The notes below the pieces were generated by a model, which saw nothing but the letters and a program-made list of their open reading frames with translations, was not told the origin of the DNA and did not search any database. Both the position numbers and the translations under genes were made by a program. Below are positions 42,085 to 53,186 of a DNA stretch of 64,000 nt, one piece after another; positions within the stretch are counted from its first letter, which is position 1; every line of letters starts with the position of its first letter. The stretch lies in contig BRKX01000007.1 in assembly GCA_026008535.1 (NCBI GenBank), positions 52,131,001 through 52,195,000 on the forward strand. The letters are read 5' to 3'. Source of the stretch: Perilla frutescens (Eukaryota > Streptophyta > Magnoliopsida > Lamiales > Lamiaceae).

Positions 42085-42863
42085 TGATGTGACTCGGACA
42101 ATGAATCCAAGACACGAGAGAAAACGTAGCAGAAGACTTTTAGATCCAAACACGTCAGGCGAATGAAGGATTCAATCCGACAGATAACAAGACACAAATA
42201 AACGATAAACAAGGAAAATAAGACTCGATTATACACTAGACACCTAAGATACTTAGAAACATAACTCAACTAAGACAAAACACAATGAAATAAATAATGG
42301 ATTGGGCAAATTTGGACAGATTGGTTATACGTGTAAATTAGGACTAATTAAGCATGTATAACTTAGAACTGATTTATGGACAAATTGTAGGGTGAACTAT
42401 GGATGAAATTATGATTGTTGGATAATGGTGATACATGCGTAATGTAGGGATGAAGGTAGATGAATGATGGAGATGTAATTGAAAGGTAGAAGAAGATTAC
42501 TTACTCGAACCCCGTCTTGCGGTGAAGACGAAACGCGATTTCTCATAAACTCCAAGTTGGATAGCACTCGATGGAATAGAAAATAGCTTGAAATAGGACT
42601 TTAGATTTGCTAGGTCTAAAGAACTTGATAAATGGGTGATCAACCAAAAGATCCTGAGACAATTGAGAAATTAATCTTTTATTTCATGCAACGTCTGAAT
42701 TATGAATGTCACATGGTGCTCCTATTTATAGGAGTGTATATGGATGAAAATTAGAGTCCTAATACTAGAAGAATTCGAAATAAACTAGTTCTAATCTATC
42801 TAGGATTGTTACCTTATCCAAAATCTGGTTTTAAGGTAAGAATCAAAAGATACAAAAAATAAA
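42085..42863 (-). repeat. 5' LTR of E2 (G'), truncated
   Basis: Matches 31497-32280; the outer ~390 bp are missing. At 42863/42864 it changes into plus-strand LTR G, so a direct minus-to-plus switch within the same LTR family occurs here. Confidence 0.8.
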
Positions 42864-43736
42864 GAACAATACATGAAGATCAAAATCACACCATGGGATA
42901 TCATACTTGAAGAGTTGAAGAATGAAGGCATGAAGACAGTCGGTATGGGCATACTGACCAGATTGCATGAAGACAGTCGGTATGGGCATACTGACTAGGT
43001 TGACGTTGAAGATAACGTGTGGATTCATCCAATAATACTCCAACACATTAATTATGAGGCCCAAGTCCATGAGTGGTGAGTTTTAGAAGGCCCAAAGTCA
43101 ATTTTGGATTTATCTTTATCTAGTTAGATTTTTGTTATCTTTATTTTTGGTATCTTTTTATTCTTACCTTAAAACCAGATTTTGGATAAGGTAACAATCC
43201 TAGATAGATTAGAACTAGTTTATTTCGAATTCTTCTAGTATTAGGACTCTAATTTTCGTCCATATACACTCCTATAAATAGGAGCACCATGTGACATTCA
43301 TAATTCAGACAATTGCAAGAAATAAAGAGTTATTCTCAATCTGTCTCACGATCCTTCGGTTGATCAAACTTTTATCTACAATTCTATTGTTTCAGCAAAC
43401 CAATAGTCTTATTCAAGTTCTTCAGGGTACATCGAGTACTTGGGAGAATTGCTATCCGGAGAAGTTAGACGTGCGCGTTCGGGTTATCAACACGGGTTCG
43501 CCGAATCTATCGTATCCTTCTACCAACAACACCGCCGCCGTTCACCACCAAGTTCCAGCCATCATCAACGAGTTCCAAGTGTTCATCGAGTCCTTCATCG
43601 TATTCGAGTTTCTAGTAAGTTTTGTCATTTAATTTGAGTCGGATTGTATCCCTTTATTCGCTGACGTTGTTCGAGTCCTTAAAGTCTTCCGCCTGCGTAT
43701 TCTTCGTGTCTTGGATACATTGTTCGGGTCACATCA
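42864..43736 (+). repeat. LTR G (5'-truncated) inside C1 gag
   Basis: Plus-strand LTR G starting around GAACAATACATGAAG, homologous to 60174-61042, ending GGGTCACATCA at 43736. C-element gag follows at once (ACCATGAATGCTACC), as after the complete solo LTR G at 60064-61042. It contains the CTCCTATAAATAGGAG box (about 43270) and two GTCGGTATG palindromes. Confidence 0.82.
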
Positions 43737-43740
43737 AACC

Positions 43741-45527
43741 ATGAATGCTACCATCATTCGGTACATTGAAGGTATGAATCCTGATATTGCATGTGAAGTG
43801 GAGTTCAAAGAATTCACAAGCATAGAGAGAATGGTGCAGTACGCATCAATTGTGGAAAAGTAGTTACGAGAAGGGCACCGTCGATCCAGTCAAGGTTCAG
43901 CCCCTACTCACCAATCTTGGAGTAAAGGTACGCCTTCCACATCACCTTCTACTCCTTCTGTTGAGTCTACACGACCCCGTCGTCAATCCGGACCTCCGGA
44001 ATGCCGTTTCGACCGTTCTACACCGCAATCAAGCCGTAGACCCGAGTCTACACCAAGGCCACCATTCCAACGGCCCAATCAGCCCAGTCCGGCGCCAACT
44101 TCAGCCCCTAGTCGAGCCCGAGATGTTTAATGCCATAAATGCCAAGGTTGGGGCCATTTTCAGAATCAGTGCCCAAACCGACGAGTTCTATTCATCACGG
44201 ACCAGAATGAGCTCGAATCAGCCAGTGAAGATAACGAACCTCCCAAGGCCGACCCTTCACCTGAAGAAGACACCCAAGATGAGTTTGAAGAAGAAGAACC
44301 CGAGAATCTTCATGTCAGCTTGGTTTCTATCCGCAGTCTGAACATAAACCAAGAAGAAGAGCAGCAATCGCAGCGAGAGAACATCTTCTACACAAAAGTT
44401 GTTGTTTAAGGCAAGACTTGTGCGATGATCGTAGATAGTGGGAGTGTTATTAATGTAGTAAGTCAGTACGCGGTTGACAAGCTTGGATTTTACACTGTGA
44501 AGCATCCAAATCCGTACCGTTTGCAATGGCTTACAGAAAGAGGCACAGTTCGAGTAACCGGTCAGGTACATGTATCCTTTTCCATTGGTTGATTTTCTGA
44601 CATTGTATTATGCGATCTTATTCCTATAGATGCAGCACATATACTCTTAGGGAGACCATGGCAATTCGATAGATAAGCTGTACACGACGGACTCACGAAC
44701 ACCTATACCGTGAAGAAAGACGGCCGAACCACCATCCTAAAGCCGTTAACACCCAAAGCCGTTCAAGAAGAGCAAGAAATAATGCGAGCAAGGTTCAAAG
44801 AGGAGCGTGAGAAGACCGCCGCAGCCGCCGTCCGAGCCACCGCCGCGGACAGCCCCCTCACGGCCGAGACCTCTTCACCACCGCCCCCTACTTCTTCCAC
44901 TACCATTGCAGCCCCTTCCACACCTCATTCCAGCTCCATTACACATGGAAAAGACGTGAGTTCAGCCCCTAAGTCATAAGAGAAGAATCGAGCCCTGTTT
45001 TGCACAATTAAAGGCATAGAGAAAGCTATTAAAGCAGGTTTACCTTTAGTTCTTTTAACTTGTAAGAACAGTGCTACTAATGATGTTTCTTTGCCTAGTG
45101 ATGTGCAGCCACTTATAAAGGAGTTCGAGGACGTATTTCCGGATGAGATTCCAAGTGGATTACCTCCAGTTCGTGGGATCGAACACCAGATTAATTTCGT
45201 GCCCGGAGCCGTCTTGTCGAATCGCCCAGCTTACCGCACGTCGCCTGAAGTGACCAAGGAGATAGACTGTCAAGTTAAAGATCTGTTGGAGAAGAAGCAA
45301 ATCAGAGAGTCGATGAACCCATGTGCAGTTCCAGTGATTCTAGTGCCAAAGAAGAACAATGAATGGAGAATGTGCATGGATTGCAGAACCATCAACAAGA
45401 TAACAGTTAAGTATCGTTTTCCTATTCCTAGACTTGATGATATGCTAGATGAATTAAGTGGATAAAAAATCTTTTCTAAAATTGATTTAAGGTCTGGTTA
45501 TTTTCAAGTTCGCATGCATGAAGGAGA
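43741..45527 (+). pseudogene. gag (C-terminal), protease and RT start of C1
   Basis: One frame with seven in-frame stops (43861, 44128, 44407, 44590, 44674, 44977, 45463). Motifs in order: NPDIACEVEFKEF, CHKCQGWGHFQNQC knuckle, acidic linker (EEDTQDEFEEEEPE), retropepsin MIVDSGSVINVVSQYAV, HILLGRPWQFDR, an Ala/Ser/Pro-rich linker, EFEDVFPDEIPSGL, LVPKKNNEWRMCMDC, RFPIPRLDDMLDELSG, GYFQVRMHEGD. Interrupted at 45527 by solo LTR H. Confidence 0.87.
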
Positions 45528-47063
45528 TGTGATACCCCGACCCTTTTTGCTAAATTATAAATTATAATTTTAGTAAATAATCTCGAATTAATATTGTTGA
45601 ATATTAATCATGTGAGTATGTTTGTATGTCATGCCGTTGTTCTATTGCAGGTTGTCTTACTCGAGCCAATACGTCATAGTACGGTGGTATTCTACTAAGT
45701 GTATAATACATGTTAATATTTAATGTTAAAAGTGTCGAGTTATATGATTATGAATGAATGTTATTGCATTTAATTTTGTTTGCCAAAACCTTGAACACCC
45801 TAACGCTGAGTTGATGGGAGCTAGGGGGCAACGCCCCCTGCTTTTTCGGTATGTATTAAAAGTGCTTTGAAAATTTAAAGGAAAATGGAGTGGTTTAAAA
45901 TAAGGGGGATGATTTTTGGCATGTCGCGCGCTCGCGGGGAGGTGCGCGCCCGCGGGGCCGTGCGCGGTCATGGGAGACTGCGCGCCTGCGGGGCTGGCGA
46001 GAGACACGCGCCCGCGGGGGCTGCGCGCTCGCGGGGAGCGTGGGTTGAGAGAGGGGTTCCGCGGTCACGGGGGCTGCGCGGTCGCGCGGGTCCGGGGATT
46101 TTCTACCTATAAATACAACACTTATTCATTTCCTACTCATTTTCTTTCCATATGGGCGATTTTCTTCCCCCTTCTCTCTACAAATCTTTCATCTTTTGAA
46201 GTAGATTCTTTCATCATCATCTATCAACAAAGGTAACCTCTACACCTCTCCTTCTTGGGGATTAAATACCCATTTCTTGTTGTTTTGGAAACTAGGGTTT
46301 GTTATCCAAATTTGAGGAATTTGGCTTTTTGTTGATCTTCTTGCTTTGATATCTCAAACATATGGTTTATTTACCTCCTTGGAGCTATATGTGAAGTTAT
46401 ATCGAATTCCTATGGTTCATTGTTACTAGGGTTTGGATTTTTGCCCTAATTTCCTTTGTTTTATTGATAATTGTTTGGAGATGTTATGAGGGTTACTTGG
46501 GATTGATTTTCATGTATGTTAGAGCCCTAGGATGAAGGTGTTTGTATTTGGAATATTGGGTCTAAAGGATTTAAAATGAGTCATGAGCATGTGGTTTATC
46601 TTTTGCATGCTCTTCTTTTGATAACACTCACATTATTATTGTTATTATTACATTGATCACTCTTTTTTCCTTATGATTGATGATTATTGGGGATGGGAAT
46701 AGCCCGATCTTTTGTAGGCCATGATGTATATAACTTGATATTATGTAGAACAACTTAAAGGCGGGTCGTTTGACCTTGGAGCCTTCTATGTGCGAATTGT
46801 GTCGATGAACCCCTATATTATGTTTGTTAATTTAGGGTGCTAGACGGGCGGGTTGCGTAAACCTATGAGCCCGATAGGTTAGGTGATTGCATGCTTAATA
46901 GGACAAAATTTATATTGAAAATTATGATGCCTTACCTCATCATGCTTTGTATATTATCATATTTTGACCTAAGCTTCCGCTCATATTAAAATAAGCACAC
47001 AAAATATGTATGTAAATTGTATGTTAAGTGACGTGGCCAAACAGAGTAGTTTGGGGCGTTATA
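45528..47063 (+). repeat. Solo LTR H (1536 bp) in C1 RT
   Basis: Starts TGTGATACCCCGACC and ends GGGGCGTTATA, near-inverted termini with the last CA mutated to TA. Perfect 5-bp TSD GGAGA (45523-45527 and 47064-47068). No internal genes, so a solo LTR (or an unusual non-coding element). TATAAATA at 46108-46115, preceded by a very GC-rich tract (about 45915-46100). Its sequence is unrelated to every other LTR here. The insertion interrupts EGD-EWK of RT. C2 lacks it, so it postdates the C1/C2 duplication. Confidence 0.85.
45915..46100 (+). repeat. GC-rich minisatellite in LTR H
   Basis: Degenerate repeats around GCGCGCCCGCGGGG and GCGCGCTCGCGGGG, about 30 bp apart, in otherwise AT-rich DNA just upstream of the LTR TATA box. 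The arginine/alanine-rich open frames over it are composition artefacts. Possibly a promoter CpG cluster of the retroelement. Confidence 0.7.
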
Positions 47064-47068
47064 GGAGA

Positions 47069-48160
47069 TGAATGGAAAATAGCTTTTAAGATTAAGCATG
47101 GTTTATATGAATGGTTGGTTATGCCTTTTGGTCTCACAAATGCACCGAGCACATTTATGAGATTGATGAACCATGTTTTACGTGATGTTATTGGGAAATA
47201 TGTTGTTGTTTACTTTGATGATATCCTGATATACAGTCACAGTGCACAGGCGCACCTAGATCACCTTAGGCGCGTATTTTTGCTTTTAAGAGATGCTCAA
47301 TTGTATGGCAACATGTCTAAGTGTTCTTTTTGCTTGAATGAAGTAGTATTCTTAGGCTTTGTTGTGAGTTGTAGAGGTATTGAGGTTGATCGTTCCAAAA
47401 TCAAGGCGATTGAGGAATGGCCAACGCCCAAAACCGCGTCTGAAGTCCGATCCTTTCACGGCCTTGCCGGATTTTATCGTCGCTTTGTGCGCGATGTCTC
47501 TAGCATTTCCGCACCTCTTACTGAGCTAAGTAAGAAGGATCGCAAGTTTGAATGGGGTAAGCAACAAGAGCAAGCGTTTAATACTTTGAAATCTTTATTA
47601 TGTTCTGCTCCTGTTTTGTGTTTACCTGATTTTTCCAAAACTTTTGAGATCAAGTGTGATGCCTCCGGGATAGATATTGGTGTTGTTTTGATGCAGGAAA
47701 AACGGTCCGTGGCGTACTTCAGTGAAAAGCTCAATGGCGCCGCCTTGAAGCGTGCATTGGATACATGACAGCACTACTTGTGGCCCAAGGAGTTCGTCAT
47801 TCACACGGATCATGAGAGCTTGAAGCATTTAAAGGGTCAAAGCAACTTGAACAAGCGTCATGTGAGATGGGTCGAATTCATCGAATCGTTTCCATATGTC
47901 ATCAAGTACAAGAAAGGAGAAGACAACGTCGTCGCCGATGCCCTCTCTCAAAGGTACACATTGCTTAACTTAATGTATGCTAAGATGCTTGGCTTTGAGT
48001 CCATTAAATCATTGTTTCAGCCCCATTTATGCTAAGTGTTCGAATTCTACCAAGTCTTTTGATGGATTTTATGTGCAAGATGGGTTTTTGTTTAGAGAAT
48101 CTAAGTTGTGCATTCCTACTTGTTCTATGCGTTAGCTACTTGTTTTAGAATCGCATGCGG
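47069..48160 (+). pseudogene. RT C-terminus and RNase H of C1
   Basis: Frame resumes after the TSD: EWKIAFKIKHGLYEWLVMPFG, YFDDILIYS, FLGFVVSCRGIEVD, SFHGLAGFYRRFV, FEIKCDASGIDIGVVLM, HTDHESLKHL, VVADALSQR. An 11-codon deletion removes RYSTYDKELYA of RNase H (present in C2 at about 63508), and TGA replaces Trp in DTWQHYL (47766-47768). Another deletion breaks the frame at about 48020 in the linker (SLFQPHLC). Inactive. Confidence 0.87.
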
Positions 48161-48168
48161 GAGGATTA

Positions 48169-49218
48169 ATGGGACAGTTTGGTGTGCATAAGACATTATC
48201 CTTGTTGCATGAGCATTTCTTTTGGCCGCATATGAAACGTGATGTTGAACGCATGTGTAGTAGATGTATTACTTGTCATAAGTTTAAATCTACTTCGCAT
48301 CATTTTGGTTTGTACACGCCTTTACCTACTCCATCTAGTCCTTGGATTGATTTATCTATGGATTTTATTTTGGGATTGCCTAGGTCTAGATCGGGTAAAG
48401 ATTCTGTATTTGTTGTAGTTGATAGGTTTTCCAAAATGGCGCATTTCATTGCATGTAGGAAAACTGATGATGTTGTTCAAATAGTCAATTTGTTCTTTGT
48501 GCATGTTGTTAGATTGCATGGAATTCCTCGTACTATTGTTAGTGATAGGGATTCTAAATTTTTGGGACATTTTTGGCGCGTTCTTTGGAGAAAGCTAGGC
48601 ACTAAGCTGTTGTTTTCTACTGCATGTCATCCACAAACCGATGGTCAAACTGAGGTTGTGAATTGTAGTTTAGGAAAATTGCTTAGGTCATTGATTAAGA
48701 ATAATGTGAAGTCATGGGAAGAATGTTTACCTTATGCTGAGTTTGCTTACAATCGTGTTATTTATTCTTCTACTAACATGTCTCCATTTGAAGTTGTTTA
48801 TGGTTTTAATCTACTAACGCCTAATGATTTGATTCCTTTACCTGTTGAGCATCTAACAAGTGTTAAAGGATTGAAGAGAGCTGATCTTATCAAGGAGATG
48901 CATGAGAAAGTTAGAGCCCAGATCGAGCATAAAGGAACCCAAGCTGCCGCCGTCCGTAATACACGTCGCAAACGTGTTGTATTTCAGCCCGGTGATCGTG
49001 TTTGGATTCATTTGAGCCCCGAAAGATTTCATAATCTAAGAAAATCAAAGTTTTCACCAAGAGGAGATGGTTCTTTCACCGTCTTAAGCCGTGTCAATGA
49101 TCTATCTGGTGAGTATAAATGTTCTTCAACGTTTAGTGTTGCTAATTTAACTCCCTTTGATGCAGATGAAGTCGATCAAGATGATGATCCAAATTCTAGG
49201 ATGAATTCTTTTCAGTAG
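48169..49218 (+). CDS. Integrase of C1 (open segment, 349 codons)
   Basis: Continuous integrase: HHCC (MGQFGVHKTLSLLHEHF ... CSRCITC), catalytic D (LSMDFILGLP), D (IVSDRDSKF), E (HPQTDGQTEVVNCSL), then GDRVWIHLSPERF and SPRGDGSFTVLSRVND. A short deletion follows (NDLSGEYKCSS; relatives have NDNAYRIDLPGEYKCSS). It stops at TAG where Q of QQGG should be, exactly at the polypurine tract, so the LTR-encoded tail is cut off. It is the most complete integrase core on the plus strand other than that of A'. The upstream frame is broken, so it is not expressed as part of a polyprotein. Confidence 0.88.
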   Translation: MGQFGVHKTLSLLHEHFFWPHMKRDVERMCSRCITCHKFKSTSHHFGLYTPLPTPSSPWIDLSMDFILGLPRSRSGKDSVFVVVDRFSKMAHFIACRKTDDVVQIVNLFFVHVVRLHGIPRTIVSDRDSKFLGHFWRVLWRKLGTKLLFSTACHPQTDGQTEVVNCSLGKLLRSLIKNNVKSWEECLPYAEFAYNRVIYSSTNMSPFEVVYGFNLLTPNDLIPLPVEHLTSVKGLKRADLIKEMHEKVRAQIEHKGTQAAAVRNTRRKRVVFQPGDRVWIHLSPERFHNLRKSKFSPRGDGSFTVLSRVNDLSGEYKCSSTFSVANLTPFDADEVDQDDDPNSRMNSFQ

Positions 49219-49226
49219 GGGGGGAA

Positions 49227-50468
49227 TGATGAAGCCATGGACAACAAAGATGTTGAAGAACCGTAGTTTCAATTTAGAAGACCAATCACAAGATTAAGAG
49301 CTAAGAAGTTGCAAGCTTACTTGCAAGTGTTGATTCGAAGAAAGCTTGAGATTGGAGATCAAGAAGTCAAGAGAAGCAATTCCAAGATAGTTAATTTGTT
49401 AACTATTGAAGATCAAGAACACACCATGGAGAATTACACTTGAAGAGTTGAAGATATGGAGTGCACATGTGCATGAAATTGCATGGATGAAGATCGACGT
49501 GCAAGTGTGCAAATTGAAGCAAGTTTCGGCCCTATAGTATTTAATTATGGGGTTTATTTTATCTAGACTATAGTATTTAATTTATTTAATTATAGACTAT
49601 AGTAATTCAGATTTTATTTAATTATTTAAGTGTAATTTTCGGTCCTCATGTTGAATAGTCATAGGTTTGACTTGAATTTTAATTAAGGGAAGAAACTACC
49701 ATAAATAGAATTCTAGTTTAGGGAATTTCTTAGTCTAGTTGGATCACTTTTGGATCCAATTATTTTCGCCCTTATAGCATAGTTTTCGGCCCTATTAAAC
49801 ACTTATAAATAGGTGCCTCATGTCATATTGTTACTTTAGGCATTGTTGAATTAAATTGCTTTTGCATTCAATTTGTATCTCAAATCTATTTGTCTTTTGT
49901 ATACTTTTCACACGAAAATATTCATTCTTGGAGCTAGCAACTACAAGTCTATTCAAGGGTATTGCTCAATTCACTTGAGGGATTGACCGGTATTCGCTAA
50001 CGAGGAACAACTTGGATATTTCAACCTTGAAGACGTTCGAGATTCAAGGAGGCTATCGGGTTGTGAATCACCACAACAAACACCACTCGTCCAACACCAT
50101 CATCAACGACCTCCAACCACCCATCAATGTCCATCCTCACTGCTGCCACCAAGATCCAATTCTACCCCCGTTCGTTATATCCGTAAGTTCGTTCAAACAC
50201 TATCATATCCTACCTTATCCAAGCCCTTCTTCACCAACCTTCACACACGAAATTCTTCCAATTTCCAGCCCTATAAAACCGTCCAATTCAGCCCCTTGAA
50301 CCTTTGGTTTGTGTTATTTAGTTGTGTCAAAGTTCTAGGTATTTTAGTTGTCTAGATTAGTCGTAATTTTGTGTCGGATTGTTCCCTTCATTTAGTTGAC
50401 GTGTTTCGTATCCTAAAGTCTTCCGCTACGTCGTTATTATCGTCCTAGTTTGTGTCTGGGTCATATCA
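49227..50468 (+). repeat. LTR C shared by C1 and C2 (1242 bp)
   Basis: TGATGAAGCCATGG...GGGTCATATCA. The polypurine tract of C1 lies on its left and a PBS (50475-50487) on its right, so it acts as 3' LTR of C1 and 5' LTR of C2. TATAAATA about 49804. The tail-coding frame at its start has a stop (EEP-stop-FQF). Confidence 0.9.
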
Positions 50469-50498
50469 TAAATTTGGCATCAGAGCCACGTCAGCTCT

Positions 50499-51546
50499 TA
50501 ATGTGACCCGGACAATGAATCCAAGACATGAAGAATACGCAGGCGGAAGACTTTAAGGACTCGAACAACGTCAGCGAATGAAGGGCAGAATCCGACGCAA
50601 ATTTAAAGACAAAATTTACTAGACACACGTAGACACAAACTAGGACTTGACTTGCACACTTGAAACACTTGTGGATAGCTGGAAACACGGTGGTGATGGC
50701 GGCGGACGGCGGCGGATGAGGTGGTGAAGGCGGCGGCGGTGTGGTAGAAGGATAGGTCAAAGCGGTGAACCCGTGTTGAATCAACCCGAACGCACTCGTC
50801 TAACTTCTCCGGATAGCAATTCTCCCAAGTACTCGATTGTACCCTGAAGAACTTAAATAAGACTATTGATTTGCTAGAACAATAGAATTGTTTGTAGATA
50901 GGTGATCAACCAAAGGATCGGAGACAAAAGGAGGAATAAATCTCAAACTCATGCAATTGTCTGAATTATGAATGTCACAGGGTGCTCCTATTTATAAGAG
51001 AGCATATGGACGAAAATTAAACCCTAATTAACTAGATAAACATTGAAAAATACTAATCCTAATCAATCTAGGATAAAATCAAAAGATACCAAAAATAAGA
51101 TAACAAAAATCTATCTAAATCTAACTAGATAAGGATAAATCCCAATGGACTTGGGCTTGCAAATCCACGCCTATTTGGACCCAAAATAAACGTCCATGGG
51201 CTGAATTAATTTAATTAATTTCGTGGCCCATGCTACAATTAATCTTGCCACCTTTGCATGAAAAACAGCATCTCCCGATTTCCCATGCAAACGCGTATAA
51301 CTTTTCATGCACACGTCCAAATGACGTCATTCTTCTTCTCACGTCTTCATGCTTCCTTCTTCATCATCAATGGATAGCATGGTGATCCATCTCATGCTTC
51401 CCTTAACTTCATCTTCACCAAGTTCGAATTTGCGACGAATAGAAGCTTGTAAATAAGCTTGCAACTTCTTAGCTCGCAAACGCATCATTGGACCTTTAAA
51501 CTGCAGCTCTGGATCATCTACTTCTTTGCCTTGCACAACCTCATCA
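50499..51546 (-). repeat. 3' LTR of A-rev (1048 bp)
   Basis: Start TGATGAGGTTGTGC at 51546 (minus). The first 208 bp hold the polyprotein end (51339-51546). About 2-3% different from its partner by eye, with mismatches concentrated in the part near 50499-50730. Confidence 0.92.
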
Positions 51547-52857
51547 TTCTCCCCCTGCTGAAAAGAATTCATCCTCGAATTCAGGGACTCATCATCATCG
51601 AACTCATCATCTGCAGAAAAGGGAGATAAGTCAGCAACATTAAATGTAGACGAACACTTATACTCACCGGGTAAATCAATGCGATATGCATTGTCATTGA
51701 CTTGACTCAGCACGATGAACGGTCCATCTCCTCTTGGCATCAATTTTGACTTTCTCAAGTTAGGAAACTGTCCAGGACTCAGATGAATCCAAACGCGATC
51801 TCCAGGCTGGAAAATCACTTGCTTGCGCCGTTTGTTCTTTTGAACAGCATTACGTGTGCCAACGGCTTCAATATGCGCACGTACTTTCTCATGCATCTCC
51901 TTAACTTGTTCCGCTTTTCTTGTACCTTTAACACTTGTTAGATGCTCAACAGGTAAAGGCAACAGATCATTAGGTGTGAGCGGATTAAAACCATAAACAA
52001 CTTCAAACGGAGACATATTGGTAGATGAATGCATAACGCGATTATAAGCAAATTCAGCATATGGCAAATAATCTTCCCATGATTTCAAGTTGTTTTTAAC
52101 CAAAGAACGCAGCAAAGTACCTAAGGTGCGATTAACTACTTCAGTTTGACCATCAGTTTGTGGATGACATGTAGTAGAAAACAACAACTTGGTACCTAAT
52201 TTTCCCCATAGTACACGCCAAAAGTGTGCAAGAAACTTAGAATCCCTATCACTAACAATAGTTCTAGGTATTCCATGTAAATGCACAACATGTATAAAGA
52301 ACAGATTGGCTATGTGTACTGCATCATCGGTTTTCCTACATGCAATGAAATGAGACATCTTGGAAAACCTATCAACTATAACAAAGATTGAATCTCGACC
52401 AGACCTAGACCATGGTAATCCTAATATGAAATCCATAGATAAATCAATCCACGGGGAAGACGGGGCTGGTAGAGGAGTGTATAAACCAAATGGGTGTGAT
52501 GTAGATTTCGACCTCCTACAGGTTATACATCTACTACACACATTCTCAACATCATGTCTCATATGCGGCCAATAAAAGTGTTCATGCAGCAAGTCTAATG
52601 TTTTTGACACACCAAAGTGACCCATTAAACCTCCCGCATGCGATTCAAGAACTAACAGTTCACGCATAGAAGACTTAGGAACACACAAACAAGAACCCTT
52701 GAACAGAAACCCATTATGCACGAAAAATCCATCTCTAGCCTTAGCAAGTTTCGAACATGCTTCATATATAGGTGCAAAAAATGGATCTAATGCATATAAG
52801 CCCTTAATGTGATCAAAGCCCAACAACTTAGCATGCATTAAGTTCAAGAGAACGTAC
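51339..52857 (-). CDS. Integrase plus LTR-encoded tail of A-rev
   Basis: Uninterrupted from the TGA at about 52858 to 51339; first Met 52847 gives 502 residues. HHCC (HAGGLMGHFGVSKTL...CSRCITC), D (LSMDFILGLP), D (IVSDRDSKF), E (HPQTDGQTEVVNRTL), GDRVWIHLSPGQF, MPRGDGPFIVL, NSRMNSFQQGEND. It then runs 208 bp into the 3' LTR (GPMMRLRAKKLQAYLQ). All catalytic positions are kept, making it the most intact integrase in the window and a possible trans-acting source only if expressed. The TGA just upstream (SRR to S-stop-R) is the same as in A'. Confidence 0.92.
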
Positions 52858-53186
52858 CTTCATGAAAGTGCCTCGGCTACCACGTTTTCAGCGCCTTTCT
52901 TGTACTTGATGACATACGGAAAGGACTCGATGAACTCTACCCAACGTGCATGCCGTTTATTCAGATTTTGCTAGCCCTTTAAATGTTTCAAGCTCTCGTG
53001 GTCCGTGTGAATCACGAACTCCTTTGGCTATAGATAGTGCTGCCATGTCTCCAAAGCTCTCTTCAGTGCGTACAACTCCTTGTCATAAGTCGAATAACGA
53101 AGGGCTGCATCATGGAGCTTCTCACTAAAGTAGGCGACTGGACGCCGTTCCTGCATTAAAACAGCACCAATCCCTTTGCCCGAGGC
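52858..53186 (-). pseudogene. RNase H C-terminal half of A-rev
   Basis: Reads VAYFSEKLHDAALRYSTYDKEL, YALKRALETWQHYL, HTDHESLKHL and ENVVAEALS in the frame after a 1-base shift. It has a stop where W precedes PKEFVIH (TAG, about 53028), another in GQQNLNK (TAG, about 52971), and ends at TGA. Together with 53187-54657 it would form a complete RNase H. Confidence 0.8.

Larger units (their letters stand above)
31497..42863 (-). mobile_element. E2: gag-only element with LTR G', split by B3
   Basis: 3' LTR 31497-32667 (1171 bp), internal region 32668-34099 continuing at 41790-42084 after the B3 insertion, and 5' LTR 42085-42863 (distal ~390 bp missing). PBS (minus) TGGCATCAGAGCC with its hairpin lies at about 42052-42082. 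It inserted into E1. Left flank CTTCT (31492-31496) is a TSD candidate, but the right end is lost at an inverted junction with LTR G. The internal region is only about 1.7 kb: a damaged Gag and the conserved tail, no enzymes. Confidence 0.8.
43737..49226 (+). mobile_element. C1: family-C element internal region, 5' end lost
   Basis: Starts in gag just after LTR G and runs through PR, RT (interrupted by solo LTR H), RNase H and INT to the polypurine tract and LTR C (49227). Leader, gag N-terminus and 5' LTR are absent. It is the tandem partner of C2: both carry LTR G at the same gag codon, and both carry the TGA in the protease region (SIG-stop-FSD). Confidence 0.85.

Noticed and set aside
45885..46236. 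Arg/Ala/Gly-rich open frames of 75 and 106 codons
   Set aside because: They lie across the GC-rich minisatellite of solo LTR H; composition alone explains them and no homologue or start context supports a gene.
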